Assembly (NCBI GenBank): GCA_013339895.1
Contig: JABACO010000018.1
Span: 2,325,449 to 2,389,448, forward strand
Direction: 5' to 3'
DNA length: 64,000 nt
Source of the DNA: Ephydatia muelleri
Taxonomy: Eukaryota; Porifera; Demospongiae; Spongillida; Spongillidae
Position 1 is the stretch's first letter. Each line of letters starts with the position of its first letter. The translations under genes and the position numbers were made by a program. The notes beneath the pieces were generated by a model. The model was given only the letters and a program-made list of their open reading frames with translations, was not told where the DNA came from and did no database searches. Shown here in pieces: positions 1 through 11,465 of the stretch.

Positions 1-590
1 TTTGCGAGGTAATTCATTGTACGATGTGCAGGAGTGGGAGTGAAAGAGACAGTATCAAGCCGGAAGATAGGTACACTGAGCCACGCAAAAACCACGCCCA
101 AGCTTTTACTATGCCAACGGCCTAGTGCCCCGTTGAAGGCTTCGCTTTTGCTATGCGTTGGAGTGGAGCTGTCGTTAATATATTTCCCCAGCTACCATTG
201 AATAATTAGAAGCAAAACCACAAACTATTCAACCTAAATGACTTACTCACTCCCGACGTACATGCCATCGAACAAAAGACATCTGGTCATGCAACCTGAT
301 GCAGTATTCCCAAAAGTACAGTTCGTAACATAAAATCTAAAATAGGTGTCCTTTTTGGGATGTACTTACTCGACATCTCTTCACAAACTTCCTTTCAAAT
401 CGGACGTCGAGTAGTACCACTGTAGACGGTCTGCGCACACTGACGTGCTATATACACTCGGTAGACAAGCGCTTCCAAAAACCTCGCCAAAAAGTTCGCT
501 CTGCCTTCGCTAAGCGGGAACTTGCAACTCGGAACGGATCTGTCCGCGAACGTCCGTGTTATTGTAGTTAAGTAATTTCAAAACCAAAAG
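1..590. other. unassigned 5' flank of GINS2
   Basis: No convincing gene is seen. On the minus strand two short open stretches (about 247-324 and 372-440) end in good GT donors, so a divergent gene sharing this promoter region is possible. I could not recognise either peptide, and no start codon is evident. Confidence 0.3.
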
Positions 591-3210
591 ATGGAACCCG
601 TGGAAGTAGAATTCCTTGCCGAAAAGCAATTGATTACTATAGTGCCAAATTTTTCAGAGAACAAGCTTTGTCTAATATCCGTGAGTTACTGCAAGTTTCG
701 TTGCATCAGTGAATGCATCTAGGCGTTGCTCGCTGGTGCAGGGTGAATTTGGCCCATTCAATCCATCCATGCACACTCAAGTGCCACTGTGGCTGGCCCT
801 TAATCTCAGACAGAGGCATAAGTGCAGAATTGAACCTCCGCAATGGTTAAACGTAGGTACGTAAGAAGACCAAAAGGAGAACATAGGCTGGACTGGAAGG
901 GGGAGGAGGAGAGCTGAGTGTCAGGACTCTTGTTCATGTATGAAAACCTTTTTTTTTCCAGATACGCTGACAGAAAAGAAGAGAGAAGAACAGGAGTCTC
1001 CTGTGTTCACCAAGATGCCCTCACCACACTACATGGAGGTAGCCATGCTCGTACTAAACAAGTATGTTGAACGAGACTGAGTTGATTCTATGGTGGTGGT
1101 ACCTTGTATTCTATGGTGGTGGTACCTTGTATTCTATGGTGGTGGTACCTTGTATTCTATGGTAGTGGTACCTTGTATTCTATGGTAGTGGTACCTTGTA
1201 TTCTATGGTAGTGGTACCTTGTATTCTATGGTGGTGGTACCTTGTATTGTCCTGCAGCGCTGGGGAAGACGTTCCACGCTCTGACGAAGTCAGGGCTCTC
1301 GTAAAGGACATCTGGGACTTGAGGGTAGCAAAGCTGCGCAAGAGTGTTAACATAATGGTTTTGCAGCAGGAGACATATGCTAAGGTGTGCTAGTGTGGGT
1401 GTGGGTGTGTGTGCGTGTTGTTTGTGAGTGTATGTGTTTGTATGTGTATACGTGTGTGTACGTGTGTGTGTGTGTGTGTGTGTATGTGTGTGTATGTGTG
1501 TGTATTATGTAGGTGCGAGGGTGTGTATTATTTGCTTAGGTGGTGTGAGTATGTATGTGTGGTGTTTTGTAGGAGATAACATGTATGCATCATCATCATT
1601 GAATCCTTTGTTGAGCGAAATACCTAGTTGTGTAAACAGTTCTTATCCTATTGTCCAGCATATTGATCAAAAAGCCCATTTGCATTCATATTAAGATTTG
1701 AATAATTTACCACCTGAATCAAGTTATTATGTTGTCCAGCTCACATCAACTGAATCATTGTCAGTTATACAGTCTCAAATTGTAAAAGAAAAAGTGCAAC
1801 ACAAATGTATTGACAATGTGACTAGATGCTACTTGTCTGTTTGTGTTTTTCACATCATGTCTTGCATGTCTTGTGTTTATAAATGAATTTTCATTACTAA
1901 TAATCTTTGGATGTGATGCCTAAAAGGGAAAAAAGACAGCAGTACATGTATACCAGCTCTTGATTGTTTATAGTCTTGTTGTGGGACTAATTGACACATT
2001 CAAGAGCTAAGTTAGTATTCATTTGATGTTCTGTGATGTTGGGTTGAGGATAAACTATAAAGATGGTTATTTATTTCATAGTCTATTGTGGAGTTGTGGT
2101 AGACTAGTGGATTGTGCTCATTTGTTGAAAACCCTGTATTTTATATGGCGAAATAAATACCTTGCAAAATGCACAGTGAGTCTGGTGATTACTGGAAAGA
2201 TCAGATTGTCTAGTGCAACAAATAATTTAGCTTGGTCCAAACTGTTGGAACATATTTAACATATGTCATAATAAATGAAACGCAACTAATGAAACAGGAT
2301 TATAAAATAATTCATTTCCTTGAAAAAAAAAGGTTTTAGATTTGGGGTTCGGTGTTAATTGTGTAAAATGCAAGGAAATAATTTGTGGTAATAAAGTATG
2401 TGAGATGTGAGTCTCTTGCACCATGCGGCTAGGTTAAATTAGCTCTAATGTATTGCTAAAGTTCGAGTTTGTGATGTTACTGCTTGTTTGTTTTTTTGTC
2501 TTTTTTTGGCAACTGTCCTGGACCTAAACCTCTCTTGCTTATTGAAGCATGAAATTCGCATACATCATCCAGTGACAAGCTTCCAACTGTAATTTGAGAA
2601 ATCGTGCAACTTTGTGAGAAAATACACCTAAAAAGTCATGGTCCACTAACCTCTTCATTCTATCACCTGCAAAGCAACTTAATCACTTTTGGCAATAGAT
2701 TCCACTCACAATTAGATTACTTTGATGGCAATTAACCACACACCCTTATACCTCATTCACACTGGTCCAAACTAATCACTAACCGCAGCCTGAATTTTAA
2801 CCCTTGTTTATTTTAATGTCAAGTGATAGTTACCAAACCGCATAATTGCGTTAATGACCTGGAAAACCTTATAATTTGCTTGAAGTGATGCCTTCCTCTC
2901 CCCGCACCTGCAAACCTGGCTGATAATTTTTCCCCTCTAATACCTTTCCCTTCATTGCAAAAATTAAAGCAAATACTTAACAAACTTCACAAAGTTGGAC
3001 AATGTGATAATGTAGGCTGTTTTTGTTCCCTCCAATCAAATTTTATGCTGAAGATTCACTGTTACTATTCATTGGTCATTTCAGTTGGACAATCTGACTG
3101 TGATGGAGATCAATACAATCCGTTCTTTTCTCACCAACTCCTTGGACCGGCTGCACTCAATGAGAACACCTGCGCAAATGTTCAGAGGCGGGGATGACTC
3201 CGCCTTTTAG
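591..3210 (+). CDS. GINS2: GINS complex subunit 2 (Psf2), five exons
   Basis: GINS2 is part of the GINS tetramer of the replicative CMG helicase (Cdc45-MCM-GINS) in the nucleus. Exons read as 591-680, 742-856, 962-1061, 1258-1384 and 3085-3210, all with GT-AG borders. The spliced frame is open for 185 codons, the same length as human GINS2. Recognisable blocks in order are VEFLAEKQLITIVPNF at the N terminus, GPFNP then VPLWLALNLRQR, MPSPHYMEV, DEVRALVKDIWDLRVAKLR, and LDNLTVMEINTIRSFL near the end. The start is the first ATG and begins the conserved N-terminal block. Intron 3 carries a 23-bp tandem repeat, and the 1.7-kb intron 4 carries a GT-rich tract. Everything seen points to an intact, functional gene. 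The identification rests on recall of the family, not on a database search. Confidence 0.95.
1085..1250. repeat. 23-bp tandem repeat in GINS2 intron 3
   Basis: About seven near-identical 23-bp copies, each containing GGTGGTACCTTGTATTC. They lie wholly inside intron 3 and stop just before the exon 4 acceptor. Confidence 0.9.
1393..1520. repeat. GT-rich microsatellite in GINS2 intron 4
   Basis: Irregular (GT)n with TATG interruptions begins a few bases after the exon 4 donor. The open frames across it are repeat artefacts. Confidence 0.85.
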
Positions 3211-4422
3211 CCAACAGCTGTCATTAATTTTTTCTGTCTACGGAGCTCTGTTGCAGAACGGCAGACTATCGGGTTGCAGTTTGAAGTGATAACTGATAAA
3301 ATCGCAGTGCATAAAGGACGCACTTAGTATATATGTGCTGCAATCTCATATGAGTGCATTGAGAAGAATCTCGTTTCGTTTTGCATTAGGGAGGAGATAT
3401 GATAATATTGAGGGTTCGAGGGTTAAAATAGATCTAAAATAGGTACTTCAATATTTGTTTCAAATTGGTATTTAGTTTACAAATTTAGTACCATTTGAAA
3501 GAGCAACATTTATCTTAGAAGTGGACGTATTTGTTTAGAACTTTCATTGAAATATCAGGAGTTTTAAGATCTCAAACATCAATATTTTGAATGGCACAGT
3601 GTAGATAATGTACGCAGAGTGATTGGAATTATGAAGTAATTCATGTAACACTGCAAATCACAAAGCCAAAGTTGTTCTCCACATAAAAAGACACAATAAA
3701 TACCTAATCGCCAATAATGAAATCTACCAAGAAAGCAACAAAATGTCAAATTAATATCATCTATTCTGGGTCTCCTCCATGTTTCCAATATTATAGCTAC
3801 TGTAGCATTAACTTTTGTGATATTGGACTTTGAGGAACACTTTACTTGACCTACATAGAACACATTTTGCTGATTTTCAAACCACGTGTGTTCTAAGTAA
3901 AGCCGACTTCTATAGTTGATTTAAAAATGATGTTTGGTTGATCATTATTTAACTCTGGGAACTTTCTGTCTTGCCTTTAGAACATTACTTTTTTCAAGCC
4001 TGTGATGAAACTGTCGTCTTTTTCTACCAGTCTTTATCTTGCTGCTTTAAAACATTTTCTGCCAAACAATCCTCATTTTGTTTGCACGTGCATGAATATT
4101 GTCTGTACTGTTTTATCTTGTTCTTGTTTAGTGTTATTAGATGTTATTAATCACTCTTAATTAATGAGCTAAGCTGAAGTTTGTTAATTCTGGTCTTTTA
4201 ACCTTCCATAACAAAGCCAATTTCGGGATCTTTGAGATGATGGCCTGCCAATCCAAGAGTCTTCTCAGCAAACATATTGTGTGCTGGTGCAGACACTGTT
4301 TGAATGACAGTTGAGGATTCTATTTTGCAAGGCTATATACTCTCCCATTTGTTTCCTAACAACTTCTGTAGAGCAAGCTATAAGCTAGACAAGGCATTCT
4401 TTATCTGATGCGCTAAGTACAG
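3211..4422. other. AT-rich intergenic stretch
   Basis: No supported gene, RNA or repeat was seen between the GINS2 stop and the hAT-like element. The 94-codon minus frame at 3579-3863 shows no recognisable domain or splice structure. Confidence 0.5.
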
Positions 4423-4975
4423 TATTTTACGCAGGGCTGCCAAAGGCCAGCCGGCCTGACAGGCCGGAGATCTGGCCTGACCTGTCAGGCTGGACCCCTG
4501 GCCTGTCAGGCCAGACCACGCCCCCTCTATGCACCAATACGTGCACGCAGTATATGACTACCATATTTGTACACATACAAACCAAGCTCACTTTCTTGTT
4601 CAGAATTCAAGTATTAAAGTAAGGTGCAACAGTAGAATACTAACATGCACTGTACGGTGTATACTACTCTAGCAGTATGTTTATTAGTTATTAAGCACCT
4701 GGTGTAACCTATACAATACGTTATTTTATATTACACACTTTATTTGGCCATACAACTGCAAGCACATTAATATAGGCATGTAGTGAAGATGATTGTGAAA
4801 TAATCATAAATCATACTGATGTGAATAAATATGAAGAGTAACAGAACAGATCAGTTATTAATTATAGAAAGTGTCACATCTTAGTGCTCATTGGCTTATT
4901 TCTTTCAAAGCATCCATGCATTATGTTTTAGGAGAACTGATGCCTCCAGCTGTTGGTGAAGTAGGCTCCGTCACT

Positions 4976-5150
4976 GACCCTCCTGGATCAACTTGGCTCT
5001 TGAAAACATTCTCTCTGAAGGGGTGGATGATGCACGAATAGCCAGATACTTTCGAGCAAGCTTTGCAATAATGGGAAATGGTGTGTTTTGTATTTTCCAC
5101 CATTCCAAAGGATCTAAAGAGGCCATGACATCTACTAATATGATCTCCGA
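4976..5150 (-). pseudogene. hAT transposase C-terminal dimerisation domain remnant
   Basis: On the minus strand, in a different frame from the longest local ORF, the sequence reads DPLEWWKIQNTPFP, then IAKLARKYLAI, then ASSTPSERMFSRAKLI. This is the hallmark of the hAT (Ac/Tam3) C-terminal dimerisation domain: WW, a LA..YL block, then SS...SER.FS. A stop follows directly. It sits about 60 bp past the BED-finger frame, where an intact element would have roughly 400 residues of catalytic domain. Confidence 0.85.
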
Positions 5151-5213
5151 GAGTCGAAGTCAAGCATCATATTCCTCCTTAACTGTGTTGTGAAGACTGC
5201 TACACACACATTG

Positions 5214-5612
5214 TTATTCATCATTGACCTGCCCAGCAGATTCAGTAGATTCATCACAAACTACTGAGGCTTTGGCATTTTTCATTTGGTCCTTGTGATG
5301 CCGTTCAATGCGTCTAGAATTAGTGGAGTGTTCCCTGGAGAACGGCTTGTGGCAATAATCACACCAAGTTTTATCTGCGTACCCTTTCTCCTTCGATGTA
5401 TGGACCTTGAAATGAGACCAGACAGCGGATGTGTTTGTGCTACTGCTAAACCTTCGCAACGGCGTGAATCTCACAAGTTCCTGGGTATTGTATTCCCAAA
5501 GATCCGGGTTTGTAACAGGTTTCAGCGGCTGAGCAGATGGTATAGGAACCGTTGAAACCGCGTCGTTGATCGAAATCGTAATGTAACGTAAATCGAAATA
5601 ATTGATTGACAT
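5214..5612 (-). pseudogene. hAT transposase N-terminal part with BED zinc finger
   Basis: The frame encodes about 132 residues. Residues 60-105 show a BED-finger pattern: SAVWSHF, then WCDYCHKPF (Cys-x2-Cys), then RRIERHHKD supplying the His pair. BED fingers are the usual DNA-binding module of hAT transposases. The frame stops shortly after the finger, so only the DNA-binding part remains. The first ATG was used as the start, but the element is decayed and the real start is unknown. Confidence 0.75.
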
Positions 5613-5683
5613 TTTAAAATTATAATTTTCAATAATTTGGCCTGGCAGGCCGGCCGGCCCCCTAGCCGGCCTACGGCAGCCCT

Positions 5684-6353
5684 TTTTCTACGGCTACTTA
5701 GCACTTCATATGCATCCGTTCTTACTCCGATATTTGTATTGGAGACCTTGAATATGCAGAAATTGTCCTATTGATTTGTTTAGTTAGTTAATATTTATCC
5801 GATCCGTTATGGAGATACCGCTGTGCGAAGTTAATGTACATTTTCCCGCTCGATTCCGCCAATAATTTCCCTGCACATTGAATTGGACGCTGTTTGTTTG
5901 CTTGTGCGAAACGACCGGGAAATTTTCGCACTTCATTTTCACATGAAGCAATGGTGTGGTATAAATCCTTGAAAATAGGAAGTCCATAGCGTTGTCCGTT
6001 CAGAAGATACGATGTAAATTGGATGCTATATAGTATTAAAAAGGGACTTAGAAAAAAAAAAAAAAAAAACCAGCGTTATAGGTCCCTTTTCGCGGAAATG
6101 ATCCCATATATATATTTTATAAATTCACAAAATCTCGTGGAACGTTCCATATATGCGCCAACATAACTCGATGTATTATACATTCGCTATGACTACAAAA
6201 AATAAATAATAATAAGATGAGTACCGTGTAAGAAAAAAAAATAAGTTGAACCTGTTCACACCTGAATCAATTTTTTTTTTGTCGCATAAATAAGGTCACC
6301 AAACTATTTTTGTTCATCTATCACGTGATAAGTGTGCCCCGCCTGTGTGTAGA
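5684..6353. other. intergenic, with a short MITE fragment
   Basis: No gene is seen. Positions about 6036-6112 contain a poly-A run and the end of the AGGTCCCTTTTCG inverted-repeat MITE family that is also present at 37205 and 43865. Confidence 0.55.
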
Positions 6354-6821
6354 ATGAGCAATCAGAGCGTGAAAGCTTCTAAGCTGAACATTCCCGTTTA
6401 CGATCAACCGCCTGCACCCGAGGTAACGTTTAGTAAGGACGAGCTGCGATCCCGTCTCTCTCGGCTGGAGTTTCAAGTCACGCAAAGCAAGAGTACGGAA
6501 AAGGCTTTTTCCGGTCACTATCTGTACACCAAGGACAACGGCGAATTCAAATGTATTGTATGCGGAAACTTGCTTTTTACGACGGACAAAAAATTTGATT
6601 CCGGCACCGGCTGGCCTTCTTTTACGAACGTTGCTGGGCAAACAAGTGCCATCGCGCTAGCGGACTTCTCTTACGGCACAGTGCGTACGGAAGTGGCATG
6701 CAGGAAGTGTGGCGCACACCTCGGTCACATTTTTGACGACGGACCGCAAGAGAGCGAAGGAGGCACGGGTCTGCGGTATTGTATCAATTCGGTGTCGCTC
6801 AAATTCGAAAAAAAAGTTTGA
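6354..6821 (+). CDS. MSRB: methionine-R-sulfoxide reductase B, tandem copy 1
   Basis: This is a 155-residue intronless frame that would reduce the R epimer of methionine sulfoxide in proteins. The zinc ligands are two CxxC pairs, in KCIVCGNLLF and ACRKCGAHLGH. The substrate-pocket block FDSGTGWPSF is present. The catalytic cysteine lies in GLRYCINSVSL, so this copy uses Cys rather than selenocysteine. The CINS context resembles the MSRB2/MSRB3 type. I chose the ATG at 6354; the frame is open nine bases further upstream but without an ATG. There is no obvious targeting peptide, so it is probably cytosolic. Copy 2 starts only 122 bp beyond the stop. Confidence 0.93.
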   Translation: MSNQSVKASKLNIPVYDQPPAPEVTFSKDELRSRLSRLEFQVTQSKSTEKAFSGHYLYTKDNGEFKCIVCGNLLFTTDKKFDSGTGWPSFTNVAGQTSAIALADFSYGTVRTEVACRKCGAHLGHIFDDGPQESEGGTGLRYCINSVSLKFEKKV

Positions 6822-6943
6822 GGCGCGCAAATTAATTAAAGTTATGAACTTTGACCCACTTCACTTCGACAGTACGCGTCAGCATCTGCAGCAACGACTT
6901 GCATGCGCGTGCATCTTTATATAGCACCGTAAATGGTACAAAT

Positions 6944-7456
6944 ATGTTGCGCGTACTGAAAGTAACATTATTCAGACCACAGCCCTGGTTGCTACGCGCA
7001 GCGATGAGCAGTAAGGGGTCATCGGCTCCCGTCTTCACGGAGCGGCCCGCGCCCAAGGTTACTTTTCCCGAAGAAGAGCTACGCAAACGCCTCACCAAGG
7101 AGCAGTACTACGTGACCCAGGAGAAAGGTACGGAGAGGGCCTTCACCGGGCAATATGTTAAGGTAAAGGACAACGGCGACTTCAACTGCGTCGTGTGTGG
7201 AAACCTTCTGTTCACCGCGGAGAAAAAATTCGAGTCTGGTACCGGATGGCCGTCGTTTACGGACGTGGCCAAGGAGAATAGCGCTGTCCGCATCGTGGAC
7301 GACTCTCACGGCATGGAGCGGACCGAGGTGGCATGCGGCCAGTGCGGCGCTCACCTGGGACACGTCTTCGACGATGGACCAAGACACGACACCGGCTTGC
7401 GGTACTGCATAAACTCAGCATCTCTGAAGTTCGAAACAAAGCCAAAGAAGAAGTGA
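6944..7456 (+). CDS. MSRB: methionine-R-sulfoxide reductase B, tandem copy 2, probable mitochondrial form
   Basis: This is a 170-residue intronless MsrB. The family signatures are all present: CVVCGNLLF and ACGQCGAHLGHVFDDG (zinc CxxC pairs), FESGTGWPSF, and GLRYCINSASLKF with the catalytic cysteine. From the ATG at 6944 there is a roughly 20-residue leader, MLRVLKVTLFRPQPWLLRAA, which is rich in Arg/Leu and lacks acidic residues, as in a mitochondrial presequence. A second in-frame ATG at 7004 would give a leaderless protein, so one gene could supply two compartments. The frame is open further upstream but has no ATG. Dual targeting is an inference. Confidence 0.93.
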   Translation: MLRVLKVTLFRPQPWLLRAAMSSKGSSAPVFTERPAPKVTFPEEELRKRLTKEQYYVTQEKGTERAFTGQYVKVKDNGDFNCVVCGNLLFTAEKKFESGTGWPSFTDVAKENSAVRIVDDSHGMERTEVACGQCGAHLGHVFDDGPRHDTGLRYCINSASLKFETKPKKK

Positions 7457-7758
7457 ACGTCGTCATAGGTAGTGACATCATGCTTCTGTAGCTACTATCA
7501 GAGATCTATATATTATCTCTGCTACTCTATAGGTTATCATTCGATGCGGCTTTGACATTTGAATCAGTCCTCCCTGTACAGTGCGTGCGCGTGTACTGCG
7601 TCGTTTGTTAAGGGCTAGTGGAGCTTTTCGGCCAGCTACGGGCAGGTCGTGTTGAATGAGACATCCGCTTTTCGTCGGATTTGTATTGGTACACTGTAAT
7701 TCAGCACAATCTATGGGCGTGGCAACGTTCCGTCAGCGATAATTAAATACGGGTAACG

Positions 7759-8235
7759 ATGGACGCCGCTCCATGTCATGTTGCCACAAATTCAAGTCCT
7801 TGCGTCATTGTTCACGACGAGACTCCGAAGCCTCTGATCACCTTTCAGCCAGAGGAACTCCGCTCTCGTCTCTCTCGAATCGAGTATGAAGTGACGCAGA
7901 ACGAAGGGACTGAACCACCCTTTACGGGTCTTCACCTGTACGTAGAAGACGAGGGACACTTTCGCTGTATAGTGTGCGACAATTTACTATTCACCGCGGA
8001 GCAAAAGTTCGACTCGGGTACGGGATGGCCGTCCTTTTCCGCTCCCGCCGAAAGCACTAGCGTCGTCCATGTCAAGGACACGACCCACAGGATGGTCCGC
8101 ACGGCTGTCACGTGCGCAAGATGCGGAGCCCACCTCGGTCACCTGTTCAACGACAGACCGGAGGGCAACGGGATGCGGTACTGCATCAATTCCGTATCCC
8201 TGAACTTCGAACCTGCAGTTCGTCACCAACAGTGA
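7759..8235 (+). CDS. MSRB: methionine-R-sulfoxide reductase B, tandem copy 3
   Basis: This is a 158-residue intronless MsrB that starts at the ATG at 7759. It keeps both zinc CxxC pairs (CIVCDNLLF and CARCGAHLGHLF), FDSGTGWPSF, and GMRYCINSVSLNF with the catalytic cysteine. Compared with copies 1 and 2 it has substitutions at usually invariant places (CGN to CDN, FDDGP to FNDRP). The N terminus is not a clear targeting signal. It lies 302 bp after copy 2 in the same orientation and has its own apparent promoter space, so it is probably transcribed separately. The three copies differ enough that the duplications are not recent. Confidence 0.92.
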   Translation: MDAAPCHVATNSSPCVIVHDETPKPLITFQPEELRSRLSRIEYEVTQNEGTEPPFTGLHLYVEDEGHFRCIVCDNLLFTAEQKFDSGTGWPSFSAPAESTSVVHVKDTTHRMVRTAVTCARCGAHLGHLFNDRPEGNGMRYCINSVSLNFEPAVRHQQ

Positions 8236-8301
8236 CACTGCACACAGATCTGTAATTTACATTGCACACACAATATTGAAAGAGATATAGCCTAATTCAG
8301 T

Positions 8302-8377
8302 CTAAAGTTTTGCTAGCAGAGTTGCTGCTTCATTAACGGCCTGTGAAGAAGTGATTTATGCATTGAAACACCAGAAT

Positions 8378-8441
<64 letters not shown>

Positions 8442-10048
8442 CACACACACCTCTAAATCTTCGGGGTCTGTGGTCTTAAAATTTTTGGCCTTGGTCAGCC
8501 ATTCTCTGGCTTCAGCTTTCTTGCCTAGCTGAACGTACGTCTTTCCAATGCATGTCCAGTTTGCAACGTAGAAGCCAGGTTTTGCTAAGCAAAAAACGCA
8601 ACTGACATTTAATTTTCAAATATTTCTCTGATTACCTTCTTCTGCTTTAAGAAAATAAGCCAATGCCTGTGTAGATGTGTATATGTGTGGGGTTTGTATG
8701 TGTGTGTGTTTAAGTGTGTGTATGTAAGTATATATGTATGCGTGTATGTATGTATGTGATGTGTAGGAGTAGGATGGTCAAGGTGGAGAGCATTGTCAAT
8801 GCAGCTACAGTACTAATATGCTAAAAGCTGCCGTCATATACATGTATATACAGAGACTGAGGAGAAAGGAAGAGGGCAGGGTTGGGCATGCAGCCACAAG
8901 GCACCAATGTTTCTGTCTGTTGGCCATCTTCATACCACAGTACCGTTGAGGTGCCCGGCAAGAAGTGAAATGGCACTTTCACACACCAACAGAGAAACAC
9001 AGCTTTGGAAACTGGGCTGTTTTGAAGGTGTCAGTATAAATGAATCAAACGCTGGTATTCTATTTATGGGCACTTAACAATGGCCCCTTCTTTCATGAAA
9101 AGGACTGTAATACAACGAACACACACACACCATAGCAGACCCTCATCATACAAACGCATGTCCTTGTACACACCTCAATCCAGATCACCCCTGAACAAAC
9201 ATGCATCTGTGTAGCATACAATTAGACTCCAGGTTAGCCCTACTGGGCATGTATTGACTAAGCCCTCAGTGAGGAGATGAGTGGGATTTAGGCTGCAGAC
9301 ATGATGAAGAACCCGAAACTACCCCTCCCTCCTTAGCAGTCTGGTTTGTGCAAGCAAAGATAGTAGAGGGATTGGGTGCATGATCAATCAATACAAATCA
9401 ACAGGCTTCCTCCTCACAAATTCATGAATAATATTATCTACCTGCCTGGTCTTCTTGAGAATCTTAACTTTCTAGCTCTGAACTACATCAAACTCAAACT
9501 GAAGCACATTCAGCAGTGTTTTAGCAATCCAGACACGTCTTAGAGCAATTTTACATTGCAAGTCATAATGGAACGTCACGCACACCATCAATAGCCTTGC
9601 ACAGGAGTTAGCAATTCAGCCCAAAATCAGGTAGACACTCCTGGGAACATTGCTTAGCACAGTTCCATTGAGAAATAACTGCACTACAAGAAGACATAAC
9701 AAAGGGTGTGGTTGCTAGTGGAAGCTCTATGCCCACAATCATGTTGCAATGAACTTAATGTTTGTACACGCTCAAAAAGCAAGCACACTTCGAAAGGACT
9801 ATAAGCATCTTCCATCAGAATCAATCTAAAGTGCTTGAGAAAAATAACAGTATGCTTTTCTATTGACTAGCAAAACTTGAAATGCCCACAAAGCAGCATG
9901 AACTGATTAAAAAGAAGTGTACATCAAATAGCCAGCTGAACACACAGACTGTAAGAACGTTTCAAAAGGTGAGTATATGAAGATGACATCTAAAATGATG
10001 TTACATTTGAAACTAAGGCGTTAATGATGATCCATCACAGCTGCTGAT

Positions 10049-10093
<45 letters not shown>

Positions 10094-11432
10094 ACTGAAT
10101 GATGAATACATTGAATGCAGGCAGGTGGTACATCCAACACTAGCTGCCCAATCAACAAAACAACTCCCAAGAATCATGATTTGGCCATACCTAAGTGGTG
10201 AATGTCACTACTACTCAAATAGCCTGAAGCCAGTGTAAGATAAACCACTGCATCCCAGCCTTTGCTCAAGATCTGACTCAGCAATGGGAGGCCATGGGAG
10301 GCCATGGGAGGCAAGTGCAGCCGAGGAAGATTGGTTTATGTGATTCAAACTGTCGATTGCTGTATGCACAGGTTCTATGCCTCCTTCCTAGAAATTCAAC
10401 CCAGTTTGAGAAACCTCAAGTTTCTTAGTTCAGTATTTGTTTCAGTGTACCTGTGTTACTACTGTGTACCCAAATCAAAGTTGTGCCCTTAACAGACAAT
10501 CTAAGACACTACATGGTTTTGACCTTCCCAACTACCTTGGCTACATGATGATGACCTTCCCAACCACCTTGGCTACATGATGATGACCCTCCCAACCACC
10601 TTGGCTACATGATGATGACCTTCCCAACTACCTTGGCTACATGATGATGACCTTCCCAACTACCTTGGCTACATGATGATGACCTTCCCAACCACCTTGG
10701 CTACATGACGATGACCTTCCCAACTACCTTCGCTATATGATGATGACCTTCCCAACCACCTTGGCTACATGATGATGACCTTCCCAACTACCTTGGCTAC
10801 ATGATGATGACCTTCCCAACTCCATGATGATGACCTTCCCAACAACTCGGCGACATTCAAATATGATGGGAGCACCTGCAGCAAACAGTCTGATCCAGTC
10901 AGTCCCTCAAACAAATACAATCAGAGCCCAAAATTTACAGATAGGTTGGTGAACCCTCCACATACACACACATACACAGGCCCACATACACATACCTCAT
11001 CATAGGTTGCACTTGGAGGTGTGGCAAATATGACGGCTGCAACCTTCCGCTGGTACCATGGCACTTCGGCAACACCATAACACCTGGCAGTTGACAATAA
11101 CACAAAGGTGACAGAGACACCTAACCCTAAGCCTCGTGCTCACCACAAACCCATCAAATGGTGTCCAAGAGCATCTGTGGGATTGCACTCGATCGCTTTC
11201 TACTCCAACCAACGAAGTTTTTGACCAAAATAAATAAATAAATAAATTAGTCCATCTAATATAGCTACTTCTTACCAAGAAATGGTCACGAATTGCGAAC
11301 GAACGCTCGATCTTCACTTTTGTGCCTTCAAAGTCACTAGACCAACTCAGTGCAATTCCCATCCACTGAAAACGATACCAGTTTCGTAAAGTAAATGGAG
11401 GATGCGTGTGAAATACGGGTGAAGAACGAAGG

Positions 11433-11465
<33 letters not shown>

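Larger units (their letters stand above)
4431..5683 (-). mobile_element. internally deleted hAT-family DNA transposon
   Basis: The ends are inverted copies of CAGGGCTGCC followed by imperfect GGCC-rich palindromes. The flanking 8-mers TATTTTAC (4423-4430) and TTTTCTAC (5684-5691) match at 6 of 8 positions, as expected for an old hAT target duplication. Inside, on the minus strand, a BED zinc finger frame (5612-5214) is followed by a frame with the hAT C-terminal dimerisation motif (about 5150-4976). The catalytic core that normally lies between them is missing, so this copy cannot be autonomous. Confidence 0.8.

Noticed and set aside
1196..1393. 65-codon plus ORF
   Set aside because: It is intron 3 repeat sequence fused to GINS2 exon 4; only 1258-1384 is coding.
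6345..6353. nine-base N-terminal extension of MsrB copy 1
   Set aside because: The upstream frame has no ATG; the first ATG is at 6354.
10521..10850. CRISPR-like regular repeats
   Set aside because: The 32-bp units are contiguous without unique spacers and lie in a eukaryotic intron, so this is a minisatellite.
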